Shown here: positions 10,320-21,390 of the stretch, piece by piece
Numbering within the stretch: position 1 is the stretch's first letter
How the letters are laid out: each line of letters begins with the position of its first letter
The notes under the pieces: model-generated
The model's input: only the letters and a program-made list of their open reading frames with translations
The model's database searches: none
Told to the model about the DNA's origin: nothing
NCBI GenBank assembly: GCA_033063855.1
Contig: CP093829.1
Location: 24,087,537 to 24,151,536, forward strand
Source: Smittia aterrima
Taxonomy: Eukaryota; Arthropoda; Insecta; Diptera; Chironomidae
DNA: 64,000 bases
Direction of reading: 5' to 3'
Translations under genes and position numbers: made by a program

Positions 10320-11355
10320 CCTATAGATTTACCGAACGATAAATTTACGAGCGATAGATTTACGAGAAATAGATTAAAGGGCGATCTACCAAGCGATAAC
10401 TTAAATCTATATTTTCGTCAGTCGTAAAGAACGTACAATGAATTTACAAGAAAAGAAATCATACGCCGAAAATTTTTACAAAATTTTGATGAATGTGATT
10501 CCTTGAAAGTTTCCGATTTCTACGTCAATGCATTTTTCGATGATTGCTCCTACAACAAAAGATTGTTGATCGTAAATTTTCGTTTCCTCAATGGAATTAA
10601 CAGCTGTAAATTGGGTTGCAATTTGTTTGAAGTCTCGGTTTATTATCGTTTTTATTCGACCTCAAAGAAACCCTGTGAAAATTACATTTTAGTTCCTGCA
10701 CTTGCACTGTTCCCTTATATCAACCTTATATCTAAGACTTTCTGTTCCTTTCTTTAAAGTTAGAGCTTGATGAACTTTAATAATTTGAACGATCTAAAAG
10801 AGTGAATTGATTAAGGACCTGAACTAAGAAAATTGATTGCTTAGATTTTCTTTTCTTGAATAATGTTCTTAACAACAGCTATCAGATGATAAGAATGTCG
10901 CGACACAATGATTCCTCAAATTTCAAGAAAAGAAAATGATGGAAACCTTTAAACGATTGGAAATTAATGAAGCAGTACGACGAAAATACTAGGTTTATTG
11001 TACACGATCCACTTTTGTCAAATATTGCAATGGAGATTTACGAATCAATAGAGCTCGTAAAATTGATGCTTGAAACAATTAAAAATAAAAAAAGACTTCA
11101 TGTAATTTCATGTGACTTCATGAAGATTTTATGTACTTTTGGTAAATAGAAAATGCTTCTGTATGAAAGAATTCCTGGAAATCGGATTATTTCGGTAAAG
11201 GGAAAATGTTTGGGTGTGGAAAAATTCGTGGGCATCGGATTATTTCGTTGAAGGGAAAATGTTAAAGTTATCGCTCGTTAAGTCTATTGCTTGTGAAGTT
11301 ATCGTCGAAGCGATTACTTAGCGATAACTTTCGTGCTGGCGATAGATTTCGTGCC
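10320..11355. mobile_element. TIR element with GCGATAACTT motifs, copy X2
   Basis: The left side (10320-10410) keeps several acgagcgatagattta and gcgataactt motifs, and the right side (11265-11355) ends gcgatagatttcgtgc. The outer left terminal repeat seen at 41189 is missing. The interior is more than 95% alike to the other three copies by eye. The 84-codon open frame at 10503-10757 recurs in the copies but has no recognised domain. The element abuts the truncated copia pol on its right. Confidence 0.5.
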
Positions 11356-11368
11356 TTTTTCACAGGGG

Positions 11369-12060
11369 TGATGATAATGCAGAATTTCGCAACATCATTG
11401 GATCTCTTCTTTATGTTTCAACAAACTCTCGCCCTTACATAAGTCTCGCTGTCACACTGTTGTCACAAAGACTAAACAAACCTCGGCTCGCAGATCTACA
11501 AGAAGCAAAAAGAATTGTTAGATACTTTAATGACACAGCACACTACAAACTGCATCTCAACAACATCTTGAGCAAACAAGATATTATCTCGTTCAGTGAC
11601 GCCAATCATGCAGAATGTTTATTAATCGGCAAGTCAATATCAGGATCACTCGTATTCGTGAACGGGGGAGCCATTTCATGGCGATGTCGGAAACAATCAC
11701 TCGTTGCACTGTCCACAACAGAAGCAGAGTTTTATGCACTTGCAGAAACAACCAAAGAACTCATTTGGATTGCCTCGCTTATCACAAGTTTCGTCACAAT
11801 AAATTGTCCTTTCAATTTTTTATCGATAATCAACGAAAATGAAAATGGTTCTTAACGATGACTTCCTTAACCGTACAAAATATATTGGAGTCCGATACCA
11901 CTTCGTTCGAGATCTGTCTCACAAAGGTGACATCACACTCGTATATTGCCCGACGCAATTCAACATCGCAGATGTGCTTACAAAACCACTCGCTTACCCG
12001 AAGTTAAAAATACTTCGTGAACAAGTGAGTCCTATGCTTGTCGACAATGCATCAAATTAA
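11369..12060 (+). pseudogene. copia pol 3' end (RNase H), truncated, copy X2
   Basis: This is the same RNase H fragment as at 3570-4299, with the same T-run frameshift. It has also lost the codons that in the other copies read HCGVSPVSISSIE (a short internal deletion near 12022) and has a small change around 11835 that removes the glutamine codon of DNQST. It keeps LTKPLAYP, whereas the other copies read LKKPLAYP, so here the ancestral threonine is retained. Confidence 0.85.
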
Positions 12061-12318
12061 TTCAATGAGATTCGTCTCTACAAAATCCACTTTTGTATAC
12101 TCGACATTACAACGTCACAACCAACGATGAGATTAAATCTCTGTTCCAATTCAAGGAATATTATTACTGAACTAAAACATCTAATAGGCATAGCAATTAG
12201 ATGAATTTGAAACAAAATTAACAAATGATTTAAAAATCATTAAATATTCCATCATATAAAAGGAACTTTATTAATGTGTTCATATTGTGTCAAGAACAAA
12301 GCACATTAAATGGCGTCT

Positions 12319-12645
12319 TCATGGATGGCTTCGGTTGAACTCAAATCTTCTCATTTTGTTGGAGTTTCCAATGAGTCTCCGTCTCTCACGGACGTGACGA
12401 AACGGATTCCTAGCGACTTCATGCAATTGAAAATTGGCTCCATCAATAAATATTGTTGGATTACGAAGTAAGCGGAGTCCCTCCTGAAGTCCCATTATAA
12501 CAAAAATTGCTGGGCGATTATTCAATGCTGGATCACGAATCTCAGTAATTAAGCGGACGGTTACCATCCCGCTTAAAACAATGTGAACCCTTAGCAAGCT
12601 GACGTTCAAGTTATTACTTATTAAACAAATCTCAATTGTTGACAT
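12319..12645 (-). CDS. Antisense ORF of copia element, RRM-like basic protein (copy X2)
   Basis: This is a 108-codon member of the antisense family, between pol (ends 12060) and LTR (12731). It differs from the X1 copy at about 15 positions, all substitutions with no stop or gap, including LRVH for CRVH, FRHVRERRR for FLHVPERRR and LRNPTIFIDG for LENPTILIDG. The conserved core RPAIFVIM, LQEGLRLL and RRRLIGNSNK remain. An AATAAA lies at 12267-12272 on the minus strand. Open frame retention after this much divergence is notable but does not prove function. Confidence 0.6.
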   Translation of the reverse strand: MSTIEICLISNNLNVSLLRVHIVLSGMVTVRLITEIRDPALNNRPAIFVIMGLQEGLRLLRNPTIFIDGANFQLHEVARNPFRHVRERRRLIGNSNKMRRFEFNRSHP

Positions 12646-12730
12646 CTTGAATTTTTTTTATGAACTCAAAAATCTTACGTCTTTTCAAGTTGAATATATG
12701 ATTCAAACTGAATACATGTTCAGGGGGAAA

Positions 12731-12889
12731 TGTTGAGTTAATGTATTAACTGATAATGAACACGAAATTCAAACCGGATCTTCCCGGAACATTCTGTTCG
12801 TAGGATTGGAAGACCCCTCACTCTCACTGTATAAATTCACTTGAATCAGAATAAATCTCTCTCTTATAAAGCTTACGCTTCAACCAACA
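12731..12889 (+). repeat. copia-type 3' LTR, 159 bp (X2)
   Basis: Same LTR as at 4970-5128, beginning TGTTGAG after ttcagggggaaa and ending caaccaaca. It differs by a few bases from X1 and matches Y2 more closely (caaccaaca in both), showing that X2 pairs with Y2 and X1 with Y1. Confidence 0.8.
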
Positions 12890-13387
12890 AGATTGTATTA
12901 TTCCACAGAATGCATGAACACCTTCGAAGCAGAAAAGACCACAAAGCAGTTGCAACACTCGTTCAATGATAACAGAAAAGCTGACTTGCATTTCTGCAAT
13001 TTTAACTACAACAGCATTACTGGCAAAGTGAGTTTCATGATAATACTTTCTTTATTTTATCATATCGTTAATTGCTTTTAGGCACTTAAACGTTCAATTC
13101 CAACAATGAACGACAATGACTTCCCAATGAACATCCACACAGAATCGCTCACTGAAAAGTTTGATAAGGAGCAACTTGTTTATCTAACTCCTTACTGTAA
13201 AATTGATTTAGAAAACTTCAGTCATGACGACATTTATATCATAGGAGCAGTGGTTCGTGATGAGCCGTGGTCACTTGCAAAAGCAAAGAGACAAGGAGTT
13301 CGAATGGCTCGGCTTCCTCTTGATCGATATTTTCCTTGGAAAATAGAAAGGCCGTTGACAATAAATCAAATGGTAAACAAAAATTAA
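12890..13387 (+). pseudogene. TRMT10C/roswell gene fragment, longest copy (X2)
   Basis: This copy reads through the point where X1 is cut: after ENFSHDD it continues IYIIGAVV, then SLAKAKRQGVRMARLPLDRY and LTINQMVNK before a stop. In TRMT10C/MRPP1 the segment from IYIIGG through LPLDKY and LTLDQM belongs to the SPOUT methyltransferase fold that binds S-adenosylmethionine, so the match is firm. Relative to the family a few residues are missing after AVV and before PLTINQ, and the C-terminal third is absent. The 54-base intron is kept. The AFG2 fragment begins 35 bases downstream. Confidence 0.8.
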
Positions 13388-13421
13388 ATTCTTGAAATTT
13401 GAAAAGAAAATAGAAACTGAC

Positions 13422-14940
13422 ATGCCTCCTAAAAGTGCCAAGAAAGAACTGAAAACACTTTGGCATTCGTGTGACAAATGCGGAGTGAAAGTGATTCAAA
13501 GTAAACTGAAATCGCATGAAATTGTTTGTGAAACTTCAGAAAATGTGTGCGAAGGAGTTTTCAACGAAAAGTTTGTTGCTACTTCATTAATTCATTGTCT
13601 TCCGTCGGAGTTTGAATTGAAAGATGCTCCGAAGCTCTCCATGCAACGTTATATTTTCATTCCTGAGACGATTTGTACGTTGTGCAATTTCCAAATGGGA
13701 TCAAATGTGCTGATAGAGCTTAACAATAAAAAATACATCAGAAGCTCATGGACAATAAGCGACAAGCATCAAGATTCAATCTTTTCGCCGTCGGATGGTA
13801 ACTAAAAAACTTCAAATATTTAACTTTTAATCTAACTTTTGTGTTTTAGAATTTATTCTGGAATCAAATCTATCAACAATCATCATTTCTAAACTGCCGA
13901 AAAGTAATAAAGTACGATCAGCTCGAAGAGTGTTGCTAGAATATCACGATAAGCTTAATGAAATCAAAGATCTTGAAAGTTTACTTCGGGCAAAACTTAA
14001 AGATACAATCATCCACATTGAAAACTCAATCGTTGTCGAATTTCTTAACAAAAAGTTTGTGTTCACATTAAAATCGATTGACACCGACAATGAGGAAGAC
14101 ATCGCTGAACAATTGAACAATATGAAATTGATGAAATCAAATCGGTGGACTTGATGATATCATTGAAGATCTCAAGAGGACTATGAACTTAGCACTTGGC
14201 TACGTTGAATCCAATTCGTTTATGAAAATCTCAAGAGCAGTTCTTATTCATGGATTACCAGGAAGTGGCAAATCAATGATATGCGAGGCTCTCGCTGAAA
14301 GTTACTCAAATGCTCGAACAATACGAATCGACTCAGGAAAAATCTTCAGCAAGTTTTATGGCGAATCAGAAGCAAACTTGAGGAAATATATCGATGAGGC
14401 CGCTAAATATTTCCCAACGCCTGCCATCATCATCATTGAAGATATCGCAAGCATTTGTCTCAAAAATGATAACTCAGATGCGATTCGAAGAGTCTCCTCA
14501 CTGGTCGCTTCATTGATTGACAGTCTTCATCTAAAACGTGACACAAGCAAAATTTTCGTTTTAGCAAACACCTCAAATCTTGATAACGTAGATTCAGCGA
14601 TTCGACGAAGTGGACGTTTCGATCTTGAAATTGAAATTCCTGTGCCAACTTCAGACATGCGAGCAAAAATTTTACGAAAAATGTTGGCGCAAATTCATTA
14701 ACAAATTGTGATATCGACGAGATCGCTAAACATTCTCACGGCTTCGTTGCTGCAGACTTGGAAAATCTAATTTCAAAATCCATGAAGATCGAAGAGGATG
14801 AAAACGGAAAGTTTATCGCATCTCTAACTTTCCAAAGCTTAATGGAAACGGGAAGCCGAGTGCAATAAGAAAAGTTCTTGCCGAGAAGCCAAATGTGAAA
14901 TGTTATGACATTGGAGGAATTAGAAGCTTGAAGTTAAAAT
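13422..14940 (+). pseudogene. AFG2/SPATA5 AAA ATPase fragment, most complete copy (X2)
   Basis: Read in order are MPPKSAKKELKTLWHS, the zinc-finger-like CxxC/HxxxC, CNFQMGSNVLIEL, a second exon with EFLNKKFVFTL, then the first AAA domain: VGLDDIIEDL, Walker A GLPGSGKS (about 14262), SGKIFSKFYGESEANLRKY, Walker B-like IIIIEDIASIC, sensor FVLANTSNLD and arginine fingers RRSGRFD. After a stop at 14701 the frame resumes with HSHGFVAADLENLI and the linker PSAIRKVLAEKPN and IVEWNN, where the second AAA domain should start but is absent. The intron donor is degraded (gtaact), frames shift near 14130 and at 14698, and the Walker B DE appears as ED. It is a non-functional 3'-truncated copy. Confidence 0.8.
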
Positions 14941-15032
14941 CAAAACAAATCGTCGAGTGGAATAATTGCGAGTAATTGCGTAATACATTAAACGCTGTTA
15001 TGAAACAAATGAAAATTTAATACCGAAATAGG

Positions 15033-15080
15033 AAAATTCGAAAAAATCTTTTTACCAGGTCGCCTGTGACAATCTTCCAA
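15033..15080. repeat. Sequence shared with the right end of the Helentron (X)
   Basis: The string attcgaaaaaatctttttac followed by caggtcgcctgtgac closely matches the Helentron's right end at 40275-40310. GGTC and GACC around gcctgt can form a small hairpin. It may be the end of a non-autonomous relative lying to the left, over the AFG2 fragment. No matching opposite end was found. Confidence 0.4.
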
Positions 15081-15094
15081 AACTTTTAATAGTT

Positions 15095-15520
15095 TCATAG
15101 CGTAACAGCGCACAAGCGTATTAGATTAACAGCTTTCGAGAACATAAAATAAATTCTTTTTATAATAATTATCAGGTCCATGTTTGCAACGAAGTTTGGC
15201 TGCGAACGTTTTAAATATGACTGTTGAGAACTTAGGTTCTGCACAAATTGAGATACAAGCTGGGTAAATTCTTGCAGTTTAAGTAGATCATTTGGCATTG
15301 CAGCAATATTTTTAAAATGTGTGTCATTTGGAAAAATCATTTTGAAAATCATCTTTTCAGGATCGAAGAAAGCACAGTATTCTTTGTTATTCGCTACTTT
15401 CGTTTTGATTTCCTCGAAGCTTCGTTCCAACTCTTCTGTCCATACAAGTTTGGCTCTTCCCTTAAGCTTGCTGCCTTTCTCGCGCTCGCTCTTTACATTC
15501 GTGCTGAGTGTTTGCTCCAC
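15095..15520 (-). pseudogene. Possible gypsy RT-end relic (X)
   Basis: A 141-codon frame on the minus strand contains KLVWTEELERSFEEIKTKV, which resembles the end of the reverse transcriptase of Ty3/gypsy elements (typically F-x-W-T-x-E-x-x-x-A-F-E-x-L-K). The usual following acidic DAS motif of RNase H is not found and the remainder is unrecognised. The same relic lies at 54145-54477, where the frame is broken. It sits between the AFG2 fragment and the gprs exon. Identification is tentative. Confidence 0.35.
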
Positions 15521-15845
15521 TCTTTTGATCTCATCTGGCTCGAATTCTTCGATGATTATTGTTTGATGAGTGTGAAATCCAGTCTAAAACAGAAATTAGA
15601 TAATTCAATAATTTTTCAGAAACTTCATTGCCAAACAAACTTCATTTGCAATGTTAAGCTAAAAACTCAAATTGTTGACGGGAGGTGGATTTGGCTGATT
15701 GGTTTTAGTTCTCTGAGGAGACGCTTGATGTTGGTAAAGAATCTTGTGAAAGATTCTCGACCTCGCAGCTAAGATTGCCTAGAACATGAATAAAAGATTT
15801 TACTTCAAACTCAACAAGTGCAAAATATGTTTCAATCAAAATTAC

Positions 15846-16013
15846 TTTGACTGCGCAAACAGGTTCCTTCGTCTGACCCACTAAGAAAGTTACGTCACAG
15901 AGCTCAGGCATGCTCGCGAGAAACTTTAGGTCTTCGGCGAGTCCCGATTTGTTCTCGAAGATCGATTCGGACTCATCCTGCGAGATGCTTTCAATTCCTC
16001 CAAAGTCTGGCAT
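15846..16013 (-). pseudogene. First-exon fragment of gprs-like BTB gene (X)
   Basis: The 56-codon exon runs from MPDFGGIESISQDES through LAEDLKFLASMPELCDVTFL to VCAVK, where a gtaatt donor follows. This matches, from memory of the family, the start of insect serine-enriched protein (gprs), a BTB-domain protein; CDVTFLVG is the classic first strand of a BTB fold. After the donor the frame runs into unrelated intron-like sequence and no further BTB exon is present. Its minus-strand orientation is opposite to the neighbouring AFG2 and prothymosin-like genes. It is a captured or duplicated 5' fragment; the second copy is 54896-55063. Confidence 0.6.
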
Positions 16014-16895
16014 GGCGACTTGAAAATAAATAAATTATTGATTTTTTATTTCTGCTTTGAAAACGCAACTTGTTGCTCTGATGTCTTTGTTTTTCACAAT
16101 TTCCAATCAAACAACTTAATCAAAGAGAGAACTCACAATATTCGACGTTCAAGCCAAACTGCTGAGTTTGCACTTCAATATTTGCGTTTTGTTTGTTTTC
16201 AGTGAAGGGAAGAAAATTTAAAACTTTTGTGATGAGAAGACTGAAAGGACTTGACGGAGGTGGCTTTGGAACAAGAATGGTTGTTCCTTTGATTATTGAA
16301 GGAAAAAAAGTCAAGCACATGCGCGTCGTTGCGATATTTTTGAAAAGCTTGAACAGAAGCTCTCAAATAATTATTTCTTGAACGTTTTAAAGTTTGAAAG
16401 CTCTCGAATGTTTCGCCATCTCGTTGAAGTTTTCACAACTAAAATCAAGCATTTTAAAGAAATCCTCTCTGGCAACCCGCAACGTACTCAAGAACCCCTC
16501 AAAAATTTCTGATTTCATAGTTTTTTGATCGAAAACTTATCAAAGGAAATTATTGCAAAACTTGATAAAATCGTAAAATTAAAGAGAAGAATTTTAAGAT
16601 TAATTAAATCTTTCGACGATCTCTCGTTGCTTAAGAAAGTTAATTTTTTGAAAACCCAGCCGGCAATGAGTCTGAAATCGGCCCGGCGCCTCAATTTTTG
16701 AACTGGAACCAAGCTCTAGAAACGCTCATTGTATTCGCAGCTTTAAACGAGTTCACTTCGAGTGCAAAAAAAATCGCTAATTAAGCACTAAAAGTTTAAA
16801 ATTCCAAACTTAAACTAAAATAGCACAGAAGTAATCTGCTAATTTATTCTCACTAGTTTCAATTTAATTCGCGAGAAGCAAGTCAAATCATCAAA
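16014..16895. other. Flank upstream of prothymosin-like copy, no supported gene
   Basis: Several short open frames occur (for example 16193-16381) but none has a recognisable domain or splice structure. The matching region 55064-55939 has small indels that break these frames, which argues against coding. The last 150 bases are presumably promoter and 5' UTR of the prothymosin-like gene. Confidence 0.45.
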
Positions 16896-17658
16896 ATGAG
16901 CACAGAAAACCAAGAAGTAGTAGTTGAGCCCGCAGTTGAGGAGAAGTCAGAGACCAAGGAAGTTAAAGGAACCAAACGAGCAGCCGAAGTAAGTACAAAA
17001 GCCATTTCTACCGAAAAAAAAACGAGGCAAACGTTGATACAATCTATCGATTGGTGACTCCATAATTAATTCTCATCATCCGTAAGATGCCCACAAGTTT
17101 TTCATTCACGCCGCGAAGAATGAAAAGTTCAAGACGCTGTCTCCCGCCCTCAAGCTTCGGTCATATAACATGATCATGAGGGTTTTACGGAACAAGAAAA
17201 ATTTTCCCCCTAAAACAAGCCGAATAAAAGTATCGCCGATACTTTTCACCGGCAACTCACACCAAGGCAAACAAAAGTATTTGTACAAACACACATTGAA
17301 CGCAAGAAGATGCGAAATGCTTTGTCGATGTCTCAAGTGAATAAATGTGTAACAAGCGCGCTCTTTTCTCATATTCAACAAACACCATCAATCGATATTC
17401 ACTTTCATTTTGCTTCTCCATTCAAATAAACTTTTTCAAAAATACGAGTCACCTTTTGATGAGGATTCAACGTTTTAAAATATAAATTCTTTATTAAGTT
17501 TTTGTTCAACTATTTTTAGGAGAAAAAACCCGAGCAAGCCAAAAAGTCCAAGAAGGACGAAAACGGCGCTGAGGATGACGAAGAGGTTGATGATGAGAAC
17601 GAGGAGGCCGAAGATGAAGAATATGAGCTGAACTACGGCGAAGATATCGATGGTGAAG
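16896..17658 (+). pseudogene. Prothymosin-like gene, 3'-truncated duplicate
   Basis: Exon 1 (16896-16988, MSTENQEVVVEPAVEE...) and exon 2 (17520-17658, EKKPEQAKKSKKDENGAED...) are the same as in the complete gene at 55940-57906. After exon 2 the donor reads gtagga in place of gtaaga, homology ends at about 17703, and the two acidic 3' exons are missing. Intron 1 is about 1 kb shorter than in the complete gene; the missing piece is bounded by GCAAAC in the complete copy, which suggests a microhomology deletion here. Any product would lack the acidic C-terminus. Confidence 0.8.
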
Positions 17659-17703
17659 GTAGGAAGACATTCCCTAAAAGTTACAAGTGTAAATTTTTTT
17701 TTT

Positions 17704-18950
17704 TACTGCGTTAATAGACGGATCAACCCTACAATATTTCAATCCTTTAAAGGACTTGTTGACCTCTAGGATTAAATCCGATTTATGCATTATTACCTAT
17801 GATAAAGAATTTAACAAGTGGCAGTAGCAGTTCGTAACGAACTTACTGTTTTCTGGGAATTATTGCTTTGCCATGACCATCTGATCATTTCATGTAAACA
17901 TCTTAATGCTCTAACTCCAAAGATAACAAAGTTCCACTCTGAGCTCACCAGAGGTGGATCCAACATGTGGATCTTGGATTTTCTGGTATTTATTGCTTAG
18001 TCGGGGCCAGCTGATCATTTCATGTGAACAAATAAAAACTTGGCGCTGGTCGAAGGTGAACCATATCTGGTCAGCTCTAAGATCCAATCATTCGTTTGAG
18101 CACGCTGAACATTTCTCGTGAAGAAGTGTCAGCGAAAATGTTAAGAAAGCTGAATAAATCGAAAAAGTTTGAATAATTTGTATGGAGCTCACCAGACTCC
18201 AGCCCCGTGGGCCTGAACCACTTGAACTATTAAGTCCATCTATAAAGGTTTTTGTCTTATAAAATGAACTAAATGGCAAAAACCGGAAGCAGCTAGCTGC
18301 TGCCGTTCTCGACTAGATAGAGTAATAAGCAAAAGTCGACTTTTTGTATGGAGATTCAAGGTTTTTGGCCCGTGAGCCCGATCCTGATGAGCTAGCCAAT
18401 AATCCTCAAAAGTACTTTTCCCAATTTTAATTCTCTATCGACTGGTGAAGAAATCATTGCGTTCGCGAGTTATTACAATCACAGACCACGGACAAAGCGA
18501 CCATAATAGGGTGTTCCATCGTTCGGATGAAAAAACCTAAAAATCACAAAGTTCACAAGCTCATTTTGTCCATCGCAAGCGTTGTTGGAAATTTTACATG
18601 TTTGCTTATCATAGCGGGGCTTGTTGACTAAAAAGGAGTGCATTTCAACAAATGGTTACCTTTTTCCCGGGCAAACAGCCTATGAACCTTATGGGGGATC
18701 ATTGGAAGTTAAAGAAGCTTTCCTAAAACTTGATCTTTATTTCTCATTTCAACAATGGATTAAGTGAACGCCTATAAAATGCAACGCTTCGCAAGTACGA
18801 CGCATTTTCATCACGTCGGGCTCATTCTTTATAAATATACTGAATAACACCTCTTTTATAAATTTTATTATCTAGCATTATCTAGCATTAATAACATTCT
18901 CCCCTTGCTTAAAGAGAAATAGGAAAGTTCAGGTAAGTGATCCTATACTA
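17704..18950. other. Intergenic, no supported gene
   Basis: No domain-bearing frame is present. Around 18830-18900 there is a tandem tatctagcatta pair and a ctttataaatatac box that could be an LTR remnant of the gypsy fragment that follows, but no second copy is available to confirm it. Confidence 0.35.
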
Positions 18951-19115
18951 AATTAATCGATTATTTTGTTTGTTCTTGATGCGATGTCTCCTACGTTTAC
19001 GTGGTGAATGGTTTGGACTTGAATCGAATGATGACGTTTTTTGAGAGTGTTGCTGTCGTCGTCTTCCTTCTCTGAAATGGAAAATTTATCTAAATTTGAA
19101 TGAGAAAAGTTTGGG

Positions 19116-19487
19116 GTGAGTGTTTCGTCAACAACAAGCGACGCATTCGTCAACGCAATTTTGGGGAATGAGTACCAAACCATGGACTCCTTAACTATCG
19201 AAGGCATCCGTAGTGAGACAGAGGCCGACAAAACACTACAAGAAGTCCTGGTAGCGCTGGATTCCAACATCTGGCCTCTACACCTCAAGGAATACGAGAG
19301 CGTCAGAAACGAGCTGACAATCGATGGCGGCATCATCTTGAGAGGGGTACAGATAGTTACTCCCTTATCTCTCCAGGATACAGCTTTAAAGATTGTACAC
19401 AGAGGACATTCAAGCAGAAGATCGACAATTCGTAATTTCACCTTCAAAGCACGCTACATTTGTGAATTAACTCTCAGAGGAAATTGA
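19116..19487 (+). pseudogene. Ty3/gypsy pol fragment (spacer and integrase zinc-binding start)
   Basis: The frame includes ADKTLQEVLVALDSNIWP, then VRNELTIDGGIILRG and IVTPLSLQDTALKIVHRGH. This is the conserved stretch between RNase H and integrase in gypsy polyproteins, ending in the first histidines of the H2C2 zinc-binding domain. The frame stops shortly after RNFTFKARY, so the integrase core is missing. The next recognisable sequence, from about 19500, is copia-type, so two unrelated retroelement fragments abut here. Confidence 0.7.
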
Positions 19488-19499
19488 AACGCCAAATAC

Positions 19500-21390
19500 T
19501 TATAAACAAGCGATAGAGTCCAATCACAGCAATGGATGGTTAACAGCAATAGAGCAACGTTGCTGGCCCATGCTGAAAATGGAACGTTTGAAATCACCGA
19601 TCTCCTTTCAGGCAAATCTTCAGCCGGATACCGCTGGGTTTTTAAATGTAAGGTTGAGAACTTGTTTTTAAAACCAGATTAGTCGCACAAGGTTTCAATC
19701 AGATTCATGGAATTGGCTACGATGAGATATTCGCTCCCGTCGTAAGATCCTCAACTATTAGACTCCTCTCTATGGCAGGAAAATTCGATTGGATAGTGAC
19801 ACAGCTAGACGTGGAGACAGCTTTTCTCAATGGAGACATTATTGAGGAAATTCATATGAAAATGCCTGATGGACTCAAATATCAAAACGAATAATCCATT
19901 TACGGTTTCAATTTTCAACAAAATTTTCAACAAACTGTCGTCAGCTTTCTCACTCAAAAATCTCGGCCAACCAACAAAATATCTTGGAGTGGGTGTACAC
20001 AAGGAAAACGGTTTTTACTCGATACCAAGCGACATACATCTCAAAATTGGCAAAATCTATAGGTTTAAAGAACTCTAAATCTCACTTATGTCCAATTCAT
20101 CCTGGCTATAATAAATTCAGTGAAGATCAATTCCTACCGGATAACACAAAATTTCGGACAATATTCGTATCTCTCCTATACATTTCAACAAATTCACGCC
20201 CAGATGTTAACCTTGCTGTCACACTTCTCTCACAAAGAATCACCAAGCCTAGATCTGTGGATTTACAGGAGTCGAAACGTGTCGTTCGATATCTCAATGA
20301 CACACTCAATCACAAATTGTACCTCAACAACATCCAACATAATCATCAAATCATCTCATTCAGTGACGCGGACCATGCGGAGTGTCTAAAATCTGGAAAA
20401 TCTATATCAGGATCGCTGATTTTTATAAATGGAGGTGCAATTTCATGGCGCTGTAAGAAACAATCTATAGTTGCGTTATTTACCACAGAAGCAGAATTTT
20501 ATGCTTTGGTAGAAACCACAAAGGAATTGATCTGGTTGTCTTCATTCGCACAATGCTTCATAAAAGCAATGAGGCCACCTAAAATTTTCGTTGATAATCA
20601 GTCCACTATGAAAATGGTGACCAATGACGATTTCCTCAATAGAACGAAAGACATCGGAGTGAGATACCACTTTGTTAGAGACCTGTCTCACAAAGGTGAC
20701 ATCAAACTGATGTATCGCCCTGACATAAGTCTCGCTGTCACACTGTTGTCACAACGACTTAACAAACCACGGCTCGCAGATCTAAACGATGCAAAAAGAG
20801 TTGTTAGATATCTTAACGACACAGCGCAGTATAAATTACACCTCAACAACACAACATTGAACAAACAAGACGAGACTGCATTTAGTGATGCAAATCACGC
20901 AGAAAGTTTGATTTCTGGAAAATCAATATCTGGTTCACTAATTTTCATCAATGGGGGAGCCATATCGTGGTGTTGCCGCAAACAATCGCTAGTCGCTCTA
21001 TCTACAACAGAGGCAGAATTCTACGCCCTTGCGGAGACGACGAAGGAATTAATCTGGCTCACATCATTGACAACAAATTTTGTCATACCATCTCGTCCTT
21101 TAAAAATATTTATTGACAATCAATCGACGATGAAAATGGTGCAAAACGATGATTTCCTAAACCGCACTAAATACATCGGTGTAAGATATCACTTTGTTCG
21201 AGATTTGTCTCACAAAGGTGACATTGACCTTGTCTACTGCCCAACGCAATTTAACATTGCTGACATGTTGACTAAACCACTTCCTCATCCGAAGATAAAA
21301 AGTCTTCGAGAACACTGCGGAATATATCCAGTGCAAATTTCAACTAAGGAGCAATTGAGTCCAATGCTCACGAATGAATTATCAAACTAA
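19500..21390 (+). pseudogene. Chimeric copia pol with two RNase H regions
   Basis: Broken RT frames (19500-19900; for example a VVRSSTIRLLSMAGKFDW-like reading) are followed by a long open frame (19984-21390). That frame contains two successive copies of the copia connection/RNase H region: one from SRPDVNLAVTLLSQR to DLSHKGDIKLMYR, the next from PDISLAVTLLSQR to the usual CPTQFNIADMLTKPLPHPK end. The two differ at roughly a quarter to a third of residues, so they come from different elements joined in frame near 20720. The catalytic part of RT is deleted. An antisense ORF follows at 21708, but no LTR was recognised. Confidence 0.8.

Larger units (their letters stand above)
2663..17703. repeat. 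Large direct segmental duplication, left block (X)
   Basis: The order of elements here (TIR-element piece, copia 3' end, antisense ORF, LTR, TRMT10C fragment, LRR relic, AFG2 fragment, then the second TIR-copia-LTR-TRMT10C-AFG2 set, gprs fragment, prothymosin-like gene) is repeated in the same orientation at 40704-57703. Homology runs from 2663 to about 17703, where the prothymosin-like copy breaks off after its second exon. Within the block, 2813-9470 and 10430-14950 are themselves partial tandem duplicates. All four copia pieces share one frameshift and one LTR/TRMT10C junction, so they descend from a single event. Confidence 0.85.

Noticed and set aside
10503..10757. 84-codon frame shared by the TIR elements
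   Set aside because: Present in the copies only by duplication, shortened at 41627, and without a recognisable domain.
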